Made by a program: the position numbers and the translations under genes. From assembly GCA_026419785.1 (NCBI GenBank), contig JAODTK010000178.1, positions 186,001-250,000 on the forward strand: a stretch of 64,000 bases of DNA. The letters run 5' to 3'. How positions within the stretch are numbered: the stretch's first letter is position 1; every line of letters begins with the position of its first letter. Below the pieces are notes generated by a model. It did not search any database. It had not been told where the DNA came from and saw only the letters and a program-made list of their open reading frames with translations. Positions 11,200 to 20,689 of this stretch are shown piece by piece. Origin of the DNA: Sclerodactyla briareus. Taxonomy: Eukaryota; Echinodermata; Holothuroidea; Dendrochirotida; Sclerodactylidae.

Positions 11200-11960
11200 A
11201 TGGTAGATTTAGGTCACACCATTCAATAAATATATATATTTAATGTTGTTCCAAAAGTATCCTCATTCGGCACCCGTATGCGGTCAAACAGGGTGTGGCA
11301 AACAAGTTTGTGTTAAATCTATTAGAACATGAAGACAAAAATTATTGTTTAACACATCGTTATCATTTGTCCCAACGCTAGCATGGACTAAAGCTTAGAA
11401 AACAAGAATGGTCAGGCAAGATTTTGAAGTAGGGTCTTTGGAATTCACCAAATTAACCTGAACTCTATCAAAGATAGTCCCGAACGCGAACAGTGCAAAA
11501 GGTGATGAACGTTTTATACATAGAGATTGTGCTGCAACTAGATTTGTCATACAAAAACATGAAGATTCTAATGCATATCAGGAATTTTGTCTTTTGAATG
11601 TTAAAAGGACGAATAGTAGAAACTAACAAACAGGGCAACTAAAAAAACAACTATAATTTGTAAATGTGGTGAATTTGAATAAAGATAGATTTTTCAGTTG
11701 TACCACCATGTTCCGAAAAACAAAAGTCTGGTCAAATTGGATCATCTGAAACTATTATGAAGCTGATGTGGTACATAGCAACACCTTATTTTTGCCACTA
11801 ACCAAAACAATGTCATTTGGTATTCAACATCATGCCTTGTATATTCGCAATACTGAAAGTAGAAAAAACCTGCGATGAATGATTGCTTGCAAACATGCTA
11901 GATACGACATCTAAATGAACCATTGAAAATCCACGCCTCAGGCTGACATATATGTAAACA
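11200..11960 (+). pseudogene. Polinton A32/FtsK-type DNA-packaging ATPase, broken frames
   Basis: The family powers genome packaging into virus-like capsids. A P-loop-like VCGQTGCGK begins at about 11,276 and is followed by a QVCVK helix. A Walker B/sensor region reads FIHRDCAATRFVIQKHED (about 11,512-11,568), where the family normally has hydrophobic-Asp-Asp-Cys-Ala, so one acidic residue appears replaced. Next comes EFCLLNVKR, corresponding to the family's Gly-Arg-His segment, also altered. Reading frames change several times. It directly follows the capsid remnant on the same strand. The order and motifs make the call fairly safe; the protein is not functional as read. Confidence 0.65.
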
Positions 11961-12620
11961 ATTAGCATAAAATTGTATTTTCCTAAACTTTAACGGATTG
12001 AAAAAGAATGTAAATATCAAAAATCGTATACACCCTCATCTACGATTATATTTTTGAAGCCGCATTAAAGAAGGAATTGGACTTATGTTTTGAAACAATA
12101 TTAATCATGCGATAAAACTGAAATGGCGACCGTGTAAAAGATACTAGTAAAACATTACGACAATTCAAACTCATTTCCCAACTAGTAGTTGTACAATGAA
12201 TGTTTAACGTGTTTATTGATGGCACTACAATACAATAGTGCCACAGGTAAAAAATTAGTTGGTGTAAGAGGTTTTATTGAACCTGTAGTTAAAATGAATG
12301 TTATTGGGTTCCTGGGGAGCATCACATGTCCAAGTATTAAATTAACTCTTTAATATGCGACTTTTTCCTGAAGTAGACCTTCAATAATTTTCTTGGGACT
12401 ACAACTGAGAATTAGAAACATCACTATGAGGACCACCAGAAGCTTGTACTCTATATTTATATCATTGTAAAATACATTACTATTATTGGAAAATAATAGT
12501 TCATGAATTTACCATATTCATATAATACTACTGTCAAAACTTACTTGAAAACAGAATTACGTCCTCCATCCCGGAGTTTGAGTTCAAATTTGTAAACATA
12601 TGCAAGATGGGAGTCCAGAG
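11961..12620. other. Polinton interior between ATPase and integrase remnants
   Basis: Plus-strand stretches such as KKLVGVRGFIEPVVKMNVIG (about 12,250-12,310) look coding, possibly a separate small protein or the end of the packaging cluster. No family is recognised and frames are broken. Confidence 0.3.
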
Positions 12621-12639
12621 GAATTCAATCGGCAAGAGT

Positions 12640-12740
12640 GGAAGTCAGAGGAATCCAGTACGAGGGCATTCCAAGAGGGAATTTCCAAGAGGGAATTCCA
12701 AGTAAGAGGGAATTCCAAGTAAGGGAAATTCCATATAGCC
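12640..12740. repeat. Short direct repeats of a GGGAATTCCAAG motif
   Basis: GGGAATTCCAAG-type units recur about five times, 14-17 bp apart. Each contains the palindrome GGAATTCC. This small array lies just past the integrase C-terminus. Confidence 0.6.
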
Positions 12741-12759
12741 ATGTATATATACCAACACA

Positions 12760-13594
12760 AGTTCATTACGGCGTAATTTCGTACTGTCGTAGAAGCTGCA
12801 GTTCTGGCTCTCTACGAAGCTCTATTTGGACCATTTGCAAGGTAATACCGGTTGGCTGTACCGTTTGTGATAGCAGAATTGTCGCTTCCTATGTTTTAAT
12901 CGACGCAGATGGGGTCTGTTGCTCTCTTTCTGGAATCAGTGTTCAGCTCACCTGGGGCATATATAATACTACTTCACACCATCAGGTATTTTCTCTCTTT
13001 TGCATTAATGTGTGTAGCTGAATTTGTTGTTCGACAGATTTTTCTTTATTGCATCAATAGGTTTCATTTCAGCGCTATTAATCTAGTTTTTTTTTGCATG
13101 ATTTAAAATGCTGAGGCTCTGTATCTTTTACCGTCTATGTTCATTTCGTGACAATTTTGGAAAATATCTCTCTGCTAAGCGTTCTGTTAATCGTTCTACA
13201 ATACCTTGCGCTCTGGTGATTTTCCGCCTTCTCCTCTTCGTATGTAACACCATTTCTCCACGCATGAGTGTTATTGACCCCACCCATGTTCTTTCCCCGA
13301 TCTATGTGATTGTTTTAGATAGTCATGGCTTCTTTCATAGATTCTTGCATGCTCTCGCTACTTGGTGCATTATCCGTTCGTGCTTCTGCTTCTTTTGTAG
13401 CTACTGGCTACGTCGACTACGGTTAAAGCATACTTATACGTTTTCCTTACCAATTTGAATCGTGTGGTAAAATAAAGATCCTGCTGGTGGCATACATTTG
13501 AACTTGCATTGAAACCTGGCTGTTTTCTTTGGGCTTTTGTGGCTTCTGCTAGTTTTGTTACTGCACCTTCACCTTCCAATAACCTTCTAGACAT
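12760..13594 (-). pseudogene. Polinton retroviral-type integrase (DDE), broken frames
   Basis: The enzyme inserts the element's DNA ends into the host chromosome. The best preserved part is an ATG-started frame at 13,594 with SRRLLEGEGAVTKLAEATKA at the N-terminus and RKTYKYALTVVDVASSYK further on. That second block contains the first catalytic Asp, in the TVVDVAS motif (about 13,410-13,440), characteristic of Polinton integrases. Downstream pieces include NGVTYEEEKAENHQSARY (about 13,205-13,260), near where the second and third acidic residues are expected, and an INRTLSREIF helix. A C-terminal block has YYLANGPNRA (about 12,820-12,850) like the family's tail. The core second Asp region is damaged. 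Frame changes occur several times. Confidence 0.82.
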
Positions 13595-13609
13595 AGTATA
13601 CCGTTTGTT

Positions 13610-14093
13610 TAATTTATTTTCATTCTTTTATACATTTTGATAATCTGGTTGTTACTTTTTAGTAATCTTCATACCTGTCAATGCCGACAGCACACCCTGC
13701 CTTTATACGAAAATAATTTCACATTTTTTTTGACTTTCAATGGGTGTAATAAAAATCCTGTAGGCAATCGGTCACTCCTTCAATTTTCAGGTAAATCATA
13801 CTTTTGACCTGTCATGATGGAGTAGTCTTGCATAGCTCTCGATCGATGGTCGAAAAGGTTTGCTTTTAGTGACCTTCCTTTTCATAAGTCATTACTTAAT
13901 CCAGATGGTTTGTCTCTTTCTCTTCTTTCCATTTTTTGTTTCTCCTCGGGCTGAGTTGTTCTAAAGCTAACTCGTGCCTTTTTCTTTCTTCTTGAGCCTC
14001 TGCACCATCGTTTAGAGTAGAAAATAGAAATTTTACCACTAAAGCTACGGCATTTAAAATCGCACCACCTACCAGTATAGCTATTGTTGCCAT
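13610..14093 (-). pseudogene. Polinton-associated small membrane protein, intact N-terminal half and broken C-terminal half
   Basis: An ATG frame of 65 codons (13,896-14,093) begins MATIAILVGGAILNAVA, a hydrophobic segment likely to cross a membrane. It then has an acidic/basic helix with EERKRHELALEQL. I recall this layout, a GGA-x-x-NA hydrophobic start followed by ERKRH-x-x-ALE-x-L, from proteins that accompany Polinton integrases in several marine animals. Beyond the stop, other frames carry the expected continuation (DRELCK and DFYYTH near 13,815 and 13,745). It sits just upstream of the integrase on the same strand. Its function is unknown. Confidence 0.6.
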
Positions 14094-14112
14094 TTTTATT
14101 ATCCTTTTTTAA

Positions 14113-14340
14113 AATATTTAAGTGGGTGGCTTTATACTTTTATCTGGTAGTATACCCGAGTCACCCAACCATCCTTGTGTTGCTAGTGCACTGCTACCAG
14201 TAGCCGTCAATTTGAAACCATCGTTGACGTCCAGTTTACCAAGATCGTCGGGTTGAATTTTTTAGTCATTTTACTCGGCAGCCTGCTATATCAAAACGTA
14301 TAACCCCCAACCATGCTCCGTTATATACGTGTTTATGTTT
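14113..14340 (-). pseudogene. Unassigned Polinton ORF remnant with conserved-looking C-terminus
   Basis: A minus-strand frame open to a stop near 14,115 reads QPDDLGKLDVNDGFKL and then TQGWLGDSGIPDKSIKPP. It is preceded in another frame by AWLGVIRFDIAGC. It resembles a compact structural protein end, but no family was recognised. It is collinear with the small membrane protein and integrase genes. Confidence 0.4.
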
Positions 14341-14399
14341 ATTATCATTATTTTAATTTGTTATTAGTCTCTTTTTTTAAATTGATTTATTCGAATAAA

Positions 14400-15250
14400 G
14401 GGTCCGACTTGCTTCAGACACTACCTTTACTTCAGGTTTCACTTCAGGAGTTTTATCACTTTTGATAAATAAAACACCTCCCACTACAACTCAAATGCAT
14501 TACCCTATGTAAGGCACGTATCAACTGTTCACGACCGTCATCTGTAGGATGGTGTGGTTCTTTCATCAGTATTTTTTCTTTGTTTTTTATGACTCGCAAG
14601 TTTTTTTCCTGCAGCAACTCTACCTGTGTTTTTTTTCTACAATTACTATTTTGTTGCACTTGTTGAGGTTCCCTCCGCCCCTTGGTTCACGTGTGTTTTA
14701 CCCCACTTGGTTCACTTTGTGTCCCACTTGGTTTCATTTTTTGTGATTCCACTTGTTCATTTATATTAGTATCACTATGATTTTTAAATTACCTATGTCT
14801 TGCAGTTATAAGTTCAGCAGCAAGTGGAGCTAAGATTACTCCCAATTTATAATTAAGCTCATACAAAAAATGTGATAAAGCATTGAGACCTAGTGATCTT
14901 CTCTAATTCTTTAGATAAGCTTCAATTCATAGTCATTGCTTCATTCAATCCTATAATCCATAACCAAGAGCATTAACAAAATTTGTTATTGTAGTCGACC
15001 TAATGACTGAATCATCTCATGACCCAATTTCGCTTCGTATCTATAATGCTATTTTTTAAGTTCCTCTAATTCTAATGTTTCGAGACTTTCAGGTATAATG
15101 TTTATAATGTTTAAAAATTAAATATTTAACGGAATCACCACCACTATTGACGTCTAAGCTTCTTTATCAACACAGGCTTTTCGTCTAACATCTCGTGTAT
15201 GATTTGTGCTAACTCTCCTGCTTCTTCTGCTTAATAGCGGGATAACATTT
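14400..15250 (-). pseudogene. Unassigned minus-strand Polinton coding remnants
   Basis: A 67-codon ATG frame (14,456-14,659) is Lys/Glu/Gln-rich and probably coiled. Upstream of it lies a Pro/Ser/Gly-rich piece with a repeated PSGTQSEPSG (14,660-14,750). Further upstream, EEAGELAQIIHEMLDEKP (about 15,180-15,235) is open on the same strand. They may be one disrupted protein or several. No function can be assigned. Confidence 0.35.
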
Positions 15251-15421
15251 AAATAGAATAAGATTGATAATGTTTCGTATTGAATATAATAGAACTCGCT
15301 GAAATTAAAGGTATGCTCAAGCTGATAATTGTGTTAAACATAGGTACTTATTAACAATAACTTGCACTACTTGTAAGTTCTTACAACTAACAACACCCCT
15401 TGTAAATTGTAGGTTATAGAG

Positions 15422-16895
15422 CTCACAATGTATACAAAGAGAGGTTTAAAGCTCACCACTGGCCTCATACGTTGTGAAAAAGAAAGAAAAACCTCTCACA
15501 ATGTATACAAAAGAGAGGTTTAACGCTGACACACTGTGCCTTAACGTGTGAAAGAAAAACCTCTCACCATTTAATACAAATAGAGGTTTATGCTGACACC
15601 CTGGCCGCATCGTTGAAAAAACCTCTCACAATGTAATACAAAGAGAGGTTTAGGCTGAACACTGCCTTAACGGGTGAAAAAACCCCTCACCATGTAATAC
15701 AAGAAGGTTTAAAGGCTGGACCACTGGCCTTATCGTGTAAAAAAAAACTTCTCACAATGTAATACAAGAGAGTTACAGGCTGACACACTGCCCTATACGT
15801 GTTAAAAAAACCCTCTCACAATGTAATACAAGAGAGGTTTAAAGTCTTGACACACTGGTCTTATACGTGTGGAAAAAAACCTCTCAAAATTTAATACAAA
15901 GAGAAGGTTAAAGCTACCCACTGGCCTTATAATTGTTGAAGAACAACCTCTCACTATGTAATACAAAGAGAGGGTTAAGCTGACACCTGGCCTTATCCGT
16001 GTAAAAAAAACCTCTCACAATGTAATCAAAGAGAGGTTTAAATGCTGAACCACTGGCCTTTCGTGTTTAAACTACTTCTCACAATGTCTACAAAGAGCCG
16101 TTAAAAGGCTGCACACTGGCCGCATACGTGTGGAAAAAAACCCCTCACAATTTACTACAAGAGAGGTTTAAAGGCTGACCCACTGGCTTATACTGGTGAA
16201 AAAAAAAACCTCTCACAATGTCATACAAAGAGAGGTTTAACAAAGGGCCTGACACCTGGCCTTATCGTGTGCAAACAACCCTCTCACAATGATACAAAGA
16301 GAGAGGTTTAAAGGCTGACATCACTGGCCTTATAACGTGTGAAAAAAAACCCTCTCACAATGTAATACAAAGAGAAGTTTAAAGGCTGACACACTGGCCG
16401 GTATACTTGTGAAAAAAAACTTCTCACAATGTAATACAAAGGATAGGTTTAAGTTGACACACTGGCCCTATACATGTGAAAAAAAACCTCTCACATGTAC
16501 TACAAAGAGAGTTAAAGGCTACACACTGGTCTGTATTCGTGTGAAAAAAAAACCTCTCACAATGTAACACAAAGGAGGTTTAAAGGCTGCACACTGCCTT
16601 AATAATGGGGAAAAAAAACCTCTCACAAGTAATACAAGAGAGGTTGAAGCTGCACACTGGCCTTATACGGTGTGAAAAAAAAACCTCTCACAAGTAATAC
16701 AAAGAGAGTTTAAAGGCTGACACAGCTGGCCTTATACTTGAAAAATAACTCTCACAATTATCCAAGAGAGTGTAAAGGCTGACACACTGGCCCTATACGT
16801 GTGGAAAAACTCTCTACACAATGTAATACCAAGAAGGTTAAAGCTGACACACTGGGCTTATCGGTGAAAGAAGAACACCTCTCCAATGTAAAAAA
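15422..16895. repeat. Tandem array, ~70-bp unit with two hairpins, about 21 copies, inside the Polinton
   Basis: Each unit carries AAACCTCTC, a 15-base loop (ACAATGTAATACAAA) and GAGAGGTTT. This is a perfect 9-bp inverted repeat. A spacer follows with CACAC-N10-GTGTG, a second, shorter inverted repeat, and an A-run of 4-9. Copies differ mainly by single-base losses and by the length of the A-run, the pattern of uncorrected long-read errors over a fairly uniform array. The array separates the minus-strand integrase cluster from the plus-strand polymerase side, so convergent or divergent transcription units meet here. It is not a CRISPR array: there are no unique spacers. Confidence 0.92.
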
Positions 16896-16962
16896 ATGGT
16901 TGTAAATAAATGCATATAGTGTATGCATTTCGATCTGAAGGATTAAAAACCGTGGACACCCC

Positions 16963-17163
16963 ATGTACGGCAGTATGCCGAGATTATTGCCACCACTGCA
17001 TAAACCTAAGATTACAATGGTGTTACAAAATACATGTTCATGGAATGTAGTGGGACATAGTGATAAAAAATGTCCTCGCACTTGCAGTTGTAGCTACTGC
17101 ACAGAACACAATCGCGCTTCATGTGCTGAAAGACCCCCGCCTTGTAAAAAGTGTGGAGTTTAA
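16963..17163 (+). CDS. Small Cys-rich ORF (66 aa) between the array and the polymerase
   Basis: This is a complete ATG-to-stop frame. The C-terminal two thirds hold nine Cys and two His residues, spaced C-x(12)-C-x3-C-x-C-x2-C-x2-H-x5-C-x6-C-x2-C, ending CKKCGV. This strongly suggests a zinc-binding fold. It lies upstream of the DNA polymerase remnant on the same strand and could be a separate small zinc-finger protein or an N-terminal piece of the polymerase gene. The frame is intact while neighbours are broken. Family not recognised. Confidence 0.5.
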   Translation: MYGSMPRLLPPLHKPKITMVLQNTCSWNVVGHSDKKCPRTCSCSYCTEHNRASCAERPPPCKKCGV

Positions 17164-17399
17164 CAAAAGTGAATCTCATTATGTAACAAATGTGTAATAA
17201 AAGGCGTAATAATAAACAACAGCTTTTTTATATCTCGAGAAAAATCTAAAAAACAATACAAAAAAGTATTAAAGAAATTTGGAAAAATTTCGGGAGTAAT
17301 TAGTTTTATCACTGTAGAAAAAGTGATAAACATGGTTTAAACAATGCAAGTAATAGAATAAAGATGATTCCCTTATAAATTGTCAGCTTAACGATTGAA

Positions 17400-17655
17400 A
17401 GTTGCAGAATTGAGTCATATGTTTGACATAATACTATTGCTTTACCAAGCCCATCCTGGGTAAGACGGATACTAAAAAAAGATAACCTCAAAGCATAGTT
17501 TGGCTACATTAAATCTAATCGGCAGCAGTTTATAAATGAAATCTGTATCTCTGAAATCATATGTTGAACACAATAATATTGCTTTACCAGAGACACCATC
17601 TGGGAAGAGAGGCTTCATTAAAAAAGAGTAACCTCAAAGCCACTAGAAGGTTTGA
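17400..17655. repeat. Imperfect direct duplication of ~95 bp, offset ~155 bp
   Basis: TTGAGTCATATGTTTGACATAA through AGATAACCTCAAAGC (17,412-17,500) is echoed by TGAAATCATATGTTGAACAC through GAGTAACCTCAAAGCC (17,552-17,643). The shared core includes ATTGCTTTACCA and ATTAAAAAAGA-like runs. The repeated block could be protein-coding on the plus strand, ahead of the polymerase. Confidence 0.6.
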
Positions 17656-17879
17656 ACGACACGAACTCATATTTGAGAAAAGCGGACATTGTGTGGGTGG
17701 TTGAGTACTTGGGTATGGATGTGCAAACAACCTAAGAGTAATCCAAAATGTTGTTGACAGCAGTAACAGCTACACTGACGACGAAAGACACTGATTGAAA
17801 TATGATAAATTAGAAATAAAATTAAAAAGATAAAACCAATGGAACCAGATTGAACGCGCAAAGCAACACAAGAGCAAAG

Positions 17880-20279
17880 TTATCCTTTCGCAATCCTACA
17901 CATTTTTTTATAATGAGGACTTCTTGAGGGGCACATAAGCGTAATGGCATTGGAGACAGAGCAAAATTGTAATGCCTAAGGAATGGTGGGAAAAAACTTA
18001 AAGACTCTGCAAAAGAAAAATGTGTGCGCGGAAACATATTAAATTTATACATCAAGCTCTACGATGAGGTTCATATGTCATTATGCTGTTTTGTGAATGT
18101 AATCTAACCGAATTTCGGGGTGTGCGATAATCCCTCATAAATCCAATACGCAGAAATCTCACAAACATATGTTCTAGTTTATTGTTACAATCATTGTAAG
18201 AGTGATGGAAAGTCGGTAAGCCAAGGTATACAGAGGACTAAATCTTCTGAACATTTTCTAAAATCCCTCGAAAAAATCTACTGAAGGAAAATTATCGTGG
18301 ATGTGAAACCCGAAACCATTGTATGACATCAGATTGAAAAGTGAACGAAAGTGCAACACATGTCTTATCTGTAAAAGAATTTACAATATGGGAAATTTGT
18401 GTACAAACCCTTGCCACTCACGGGAGAATAGAGAGCGCAGCTCACGATTTACTGTAATCTAAATTTAACAATACAACCGATAAAACTGTCCATTCCCGTC
18501 ATTTTCACATCTTAGGGGTTATGACTCTCATATTAATCATCAAGCTGTTAGTATTTCAAGTGGGGAAATTGTTGTATTCCAAACCCATAGGACAAATAGT
18601 TTGTACTTCAACATTGGGCAATTCGATTTAGAGACCCCTTTCGATTCCTCAATTCGTCATTAGATAATTGGTTAGAATAACCGATAACATCCTTGAATAC
18701 TTAGAAGGATGGTCTCAGAAAATAAATTTACTTGGTAACTACAAAGAGGTGTATATCCATATGCAGTACAAATGAATAGTTGGGAAGATTTGAGGAAAAT
18801 ACCTTCACCTACGAACATTTTACATTTTGTTGAATGATACAACCATCACTGACGATATTATGACATGCCTAAAATGGGTGGAATACTTTTGAATGTAAAA
18901 ACTTGGGTGAATATCAGATCTATACCTGAAAATATTGTTGTTATTGGCGGATGTTTGTGAATTTAGAAATAACTCTTAGAAACTCCCGCTTAGAATCCTG
19001 CTCATTACATAACTCTCCCGTTTTAGTGGATGCGCTACTTCAACATTTTGAAATCAATATATTTACTCACTGATATCGATCAACACTGTTGTTTGTAGAG
19101 AAAGGTATTAGAGTTGGTAATGTCCATGGTTCGTAAGAGGTATTCAAACTCATGAATAAAACATACCCTACTATAATCCTGATGAACTTACCATTTTATT
19201 CATATCTAGATACGATATCTTTATGGTTGTGTCTATGGAGTCATACTTACCAGTCACCATTTCATGGACTGCCCGTGACCAAACAATGGAATAAAATCTT
19301 AACCCGACCAGATTCTGATGTTGGGTTATAGTAGCCATTTGATTGGAGTATCCAAAAGAGTAGCATAAATCACATAATTATTGTCCTTTGGCTCCAGAAA
19401 TTTGATTCCCAAAAAGGAGTGGTTCTCCGATTATCAACTACAATTGTTTGGGGTGAATCACCTGCTCCAAATATTAAAATTATCCAATCTAATTACCAAG
19501 AATAGTACTGCTTATAGAAACTTGCAATATCTCTAGCCGTGGCTCAAAGTGCAAACTACTCCATAATCGGGAATTTCACCAATCTCCTTGAATGAAGGCT
19601 ACATAGAGTTAAATACAACTTTCGCAAGAAGCTAATAGTGCCTTCGAGAAAGACCTGTTCAAACTCCGAAGCAGGCTGTGGTTGGAAAACTATGGAAATG
19701 TTAAAGGACTCTGTGTGGGTTGGTTAAATCACATAAGATCTAATGCGCAGCTAAGACGCAAACCAACTTATGCTAGTCACAAAATATTTGCGATGGATTT
19801 AGGTGCGTGCCACGTAAAAACATGCAGCTAAATTGGATAACCACTAAGCCTGTAGGTATGGCTCTTTTGGATTTGGCAATGGTTAATGTCTGATTTTTAC
19901 TACCACACTTGAAACAACAATAATGACCATTTAATCTATTATATACAGATACAGATAGTCTCCTTCTAGCAATTAAAACTGAAGATATATACTCTGATTG
20001 GCAAAGATAGTAATATGTAGACACTAGCAACTACCCCAAAACACATTCACTGTTCAGCGAAAGAAATAAAAAGTTGTAGGGAAAATGAGAGATGATCGTG
20101 AAGGTACTCCAATTTTTGAGTATATCGGTCTAAGACCAAATGTTTCAATACTTAGTTTGAAGGATGCTCATAATGCAAAGAACGCAAAGGGTGTGAAGTA
20201 TCGGTTACTAAAAATAATACACATGAAAACTACACAGAAGGCCACGTCTTTGAAAAGAAAACTTTCGTGCACGGTATGA
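17880..20279 (+). pseudogene. Polinton protein-primed family B DNA polymerase (DNA_pol_B_2), broken frames
   Basis: The enzyme replicates the element from a protein primer at its ends. Recognisable pieces include an exonuclease-side block with MNSWEDLRKIPSPTNILHF (about 18,772-18,830) and NDTTITDD. A palm block with EANSAFEKDLFKLR follows (about 19,632-19,672). The catalytic motif YTDTDSLLL has both metal-binding Asp residues kept (Y at 19,942). The C-terminal stretch begins MRDDREGTPIFEYIGLRPN (ATG 20,085) and ends at the stop 20,277-20,279, about 30 bases before the right terminal repeat. The N-terminus is unclear; 17.88 kb is a rough limit. Many frame changes and stops occur, so the gene is dead or badly mis-sequenced. 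Confidence 0.85.
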
Positions 20280-20306
20280 ACCTTATTAGAAGTGAGGTCA
20301 TATAAT

Positions 20307-20363
20307 CTTTAGTCAACATGTGAATAAGGTATCCCTCTCTCCGTTCGGTACCAAAAGGTACCT
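20307..20363 (-). repeat. Polinton right terminal inverted repeat
   Basis: This is the reverse-complement partner of the left end, with the same CATGTTGACTA and CGGAGAGAGGG blocks. It begins about 28 bases beyond the polymerase stop codon. The DNA just outside resembles a repeat present again near 46.5 kb, which helps place the boundary. Confidence 0.88.
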
Positions 20364-20470
20364 CTAACTCTGTGAACGGAAATATCGTATGAACGTCGGG
20401 TTTGTACTGACAGATTTAATGTTTCCTTCTTTTATAATCCGCTAATAAATAACCAGATTTTTCGGAACCA
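20364..20470. repeat. Interspersed repeat fragment, second copy near 46.51-46.60 kb
   Basis: TAACTCTGTGAACGGAAAT followed by CGTATGAACG-CGGGTTTG-ACTGAC and a TTTATAAT block is matched by TAACTCCGTAACGGAAAG with the same order of blocks at 46,510-46,600. The Polinton therefore seems to have landed inside or next to a dispersed repeat. Confidence 0.5.
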
Positions 20471-20689
20471 GATTAGAGCCTTCATTGCGGGTTTGTCAAT
20501 GGCGAGTTATATGGGTGATTAAATTTATGACAGCTAGTGTACGTTACTTAGGACGGACCTATCCGCTATGTCGTCAACAAACTACCTGTCCTGCTGGGTT
20601 GGAGCAAAGGTGCCAATATGAAACAGTGGCATGCATGTCATGACTTCGTGATGAGCATCTTGTATATCTGTGTGAAAACATAGTGTGTC

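Larger units (their letters stand above)
5527..20363. mobile_element. Polinton/Maverick (adintovirus-like) integrated element, ~14.8 kb
   Basis: Matching terminal inverted repeats at both ends enclose remnants of the hallmark Polinton gene set: family B DNA polymerase, retroviral-type integrase, major capsid protein and packaging ATPase. Elements of this class are self-synthesising virus-like DNA transposons, typically 15-20 kb, so the size fits. Order along the plus strand: unassigned small ORFs (5.7-8.7 kb), a minus-strand Gly-rich protein, capsid (+), ATPase (+), integrase (-), small minus-strand proteins, a tandem array, a Cys-rich ORF (+) and polymerase (+). An adenain-like protease and a penton-like minor capsid protein were not identified. 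All core frames are interrupted, some perhaps by sequence error. A 6-bp target duplication is not evident: the flanks are TCGTGT on the left and CTAACT on the right, if the ends are placed correctly. Confidence 0.9.

Noticed and set aside
15422..16895. CRISPR array
   Set aside because: Regular units with a palindromic part, but the DNA between the palindromes is itself the same in every unit; there are no unique spacers and no cas genes, and the setting is an animal genome.
5521..20369. Six-base target duplication flanking the Polinton
   Set aside because: The bases next to the best-supported ends (TCGTGT and CTAACT) do not match; the ends may be misplaced by a few bases or the site altered.
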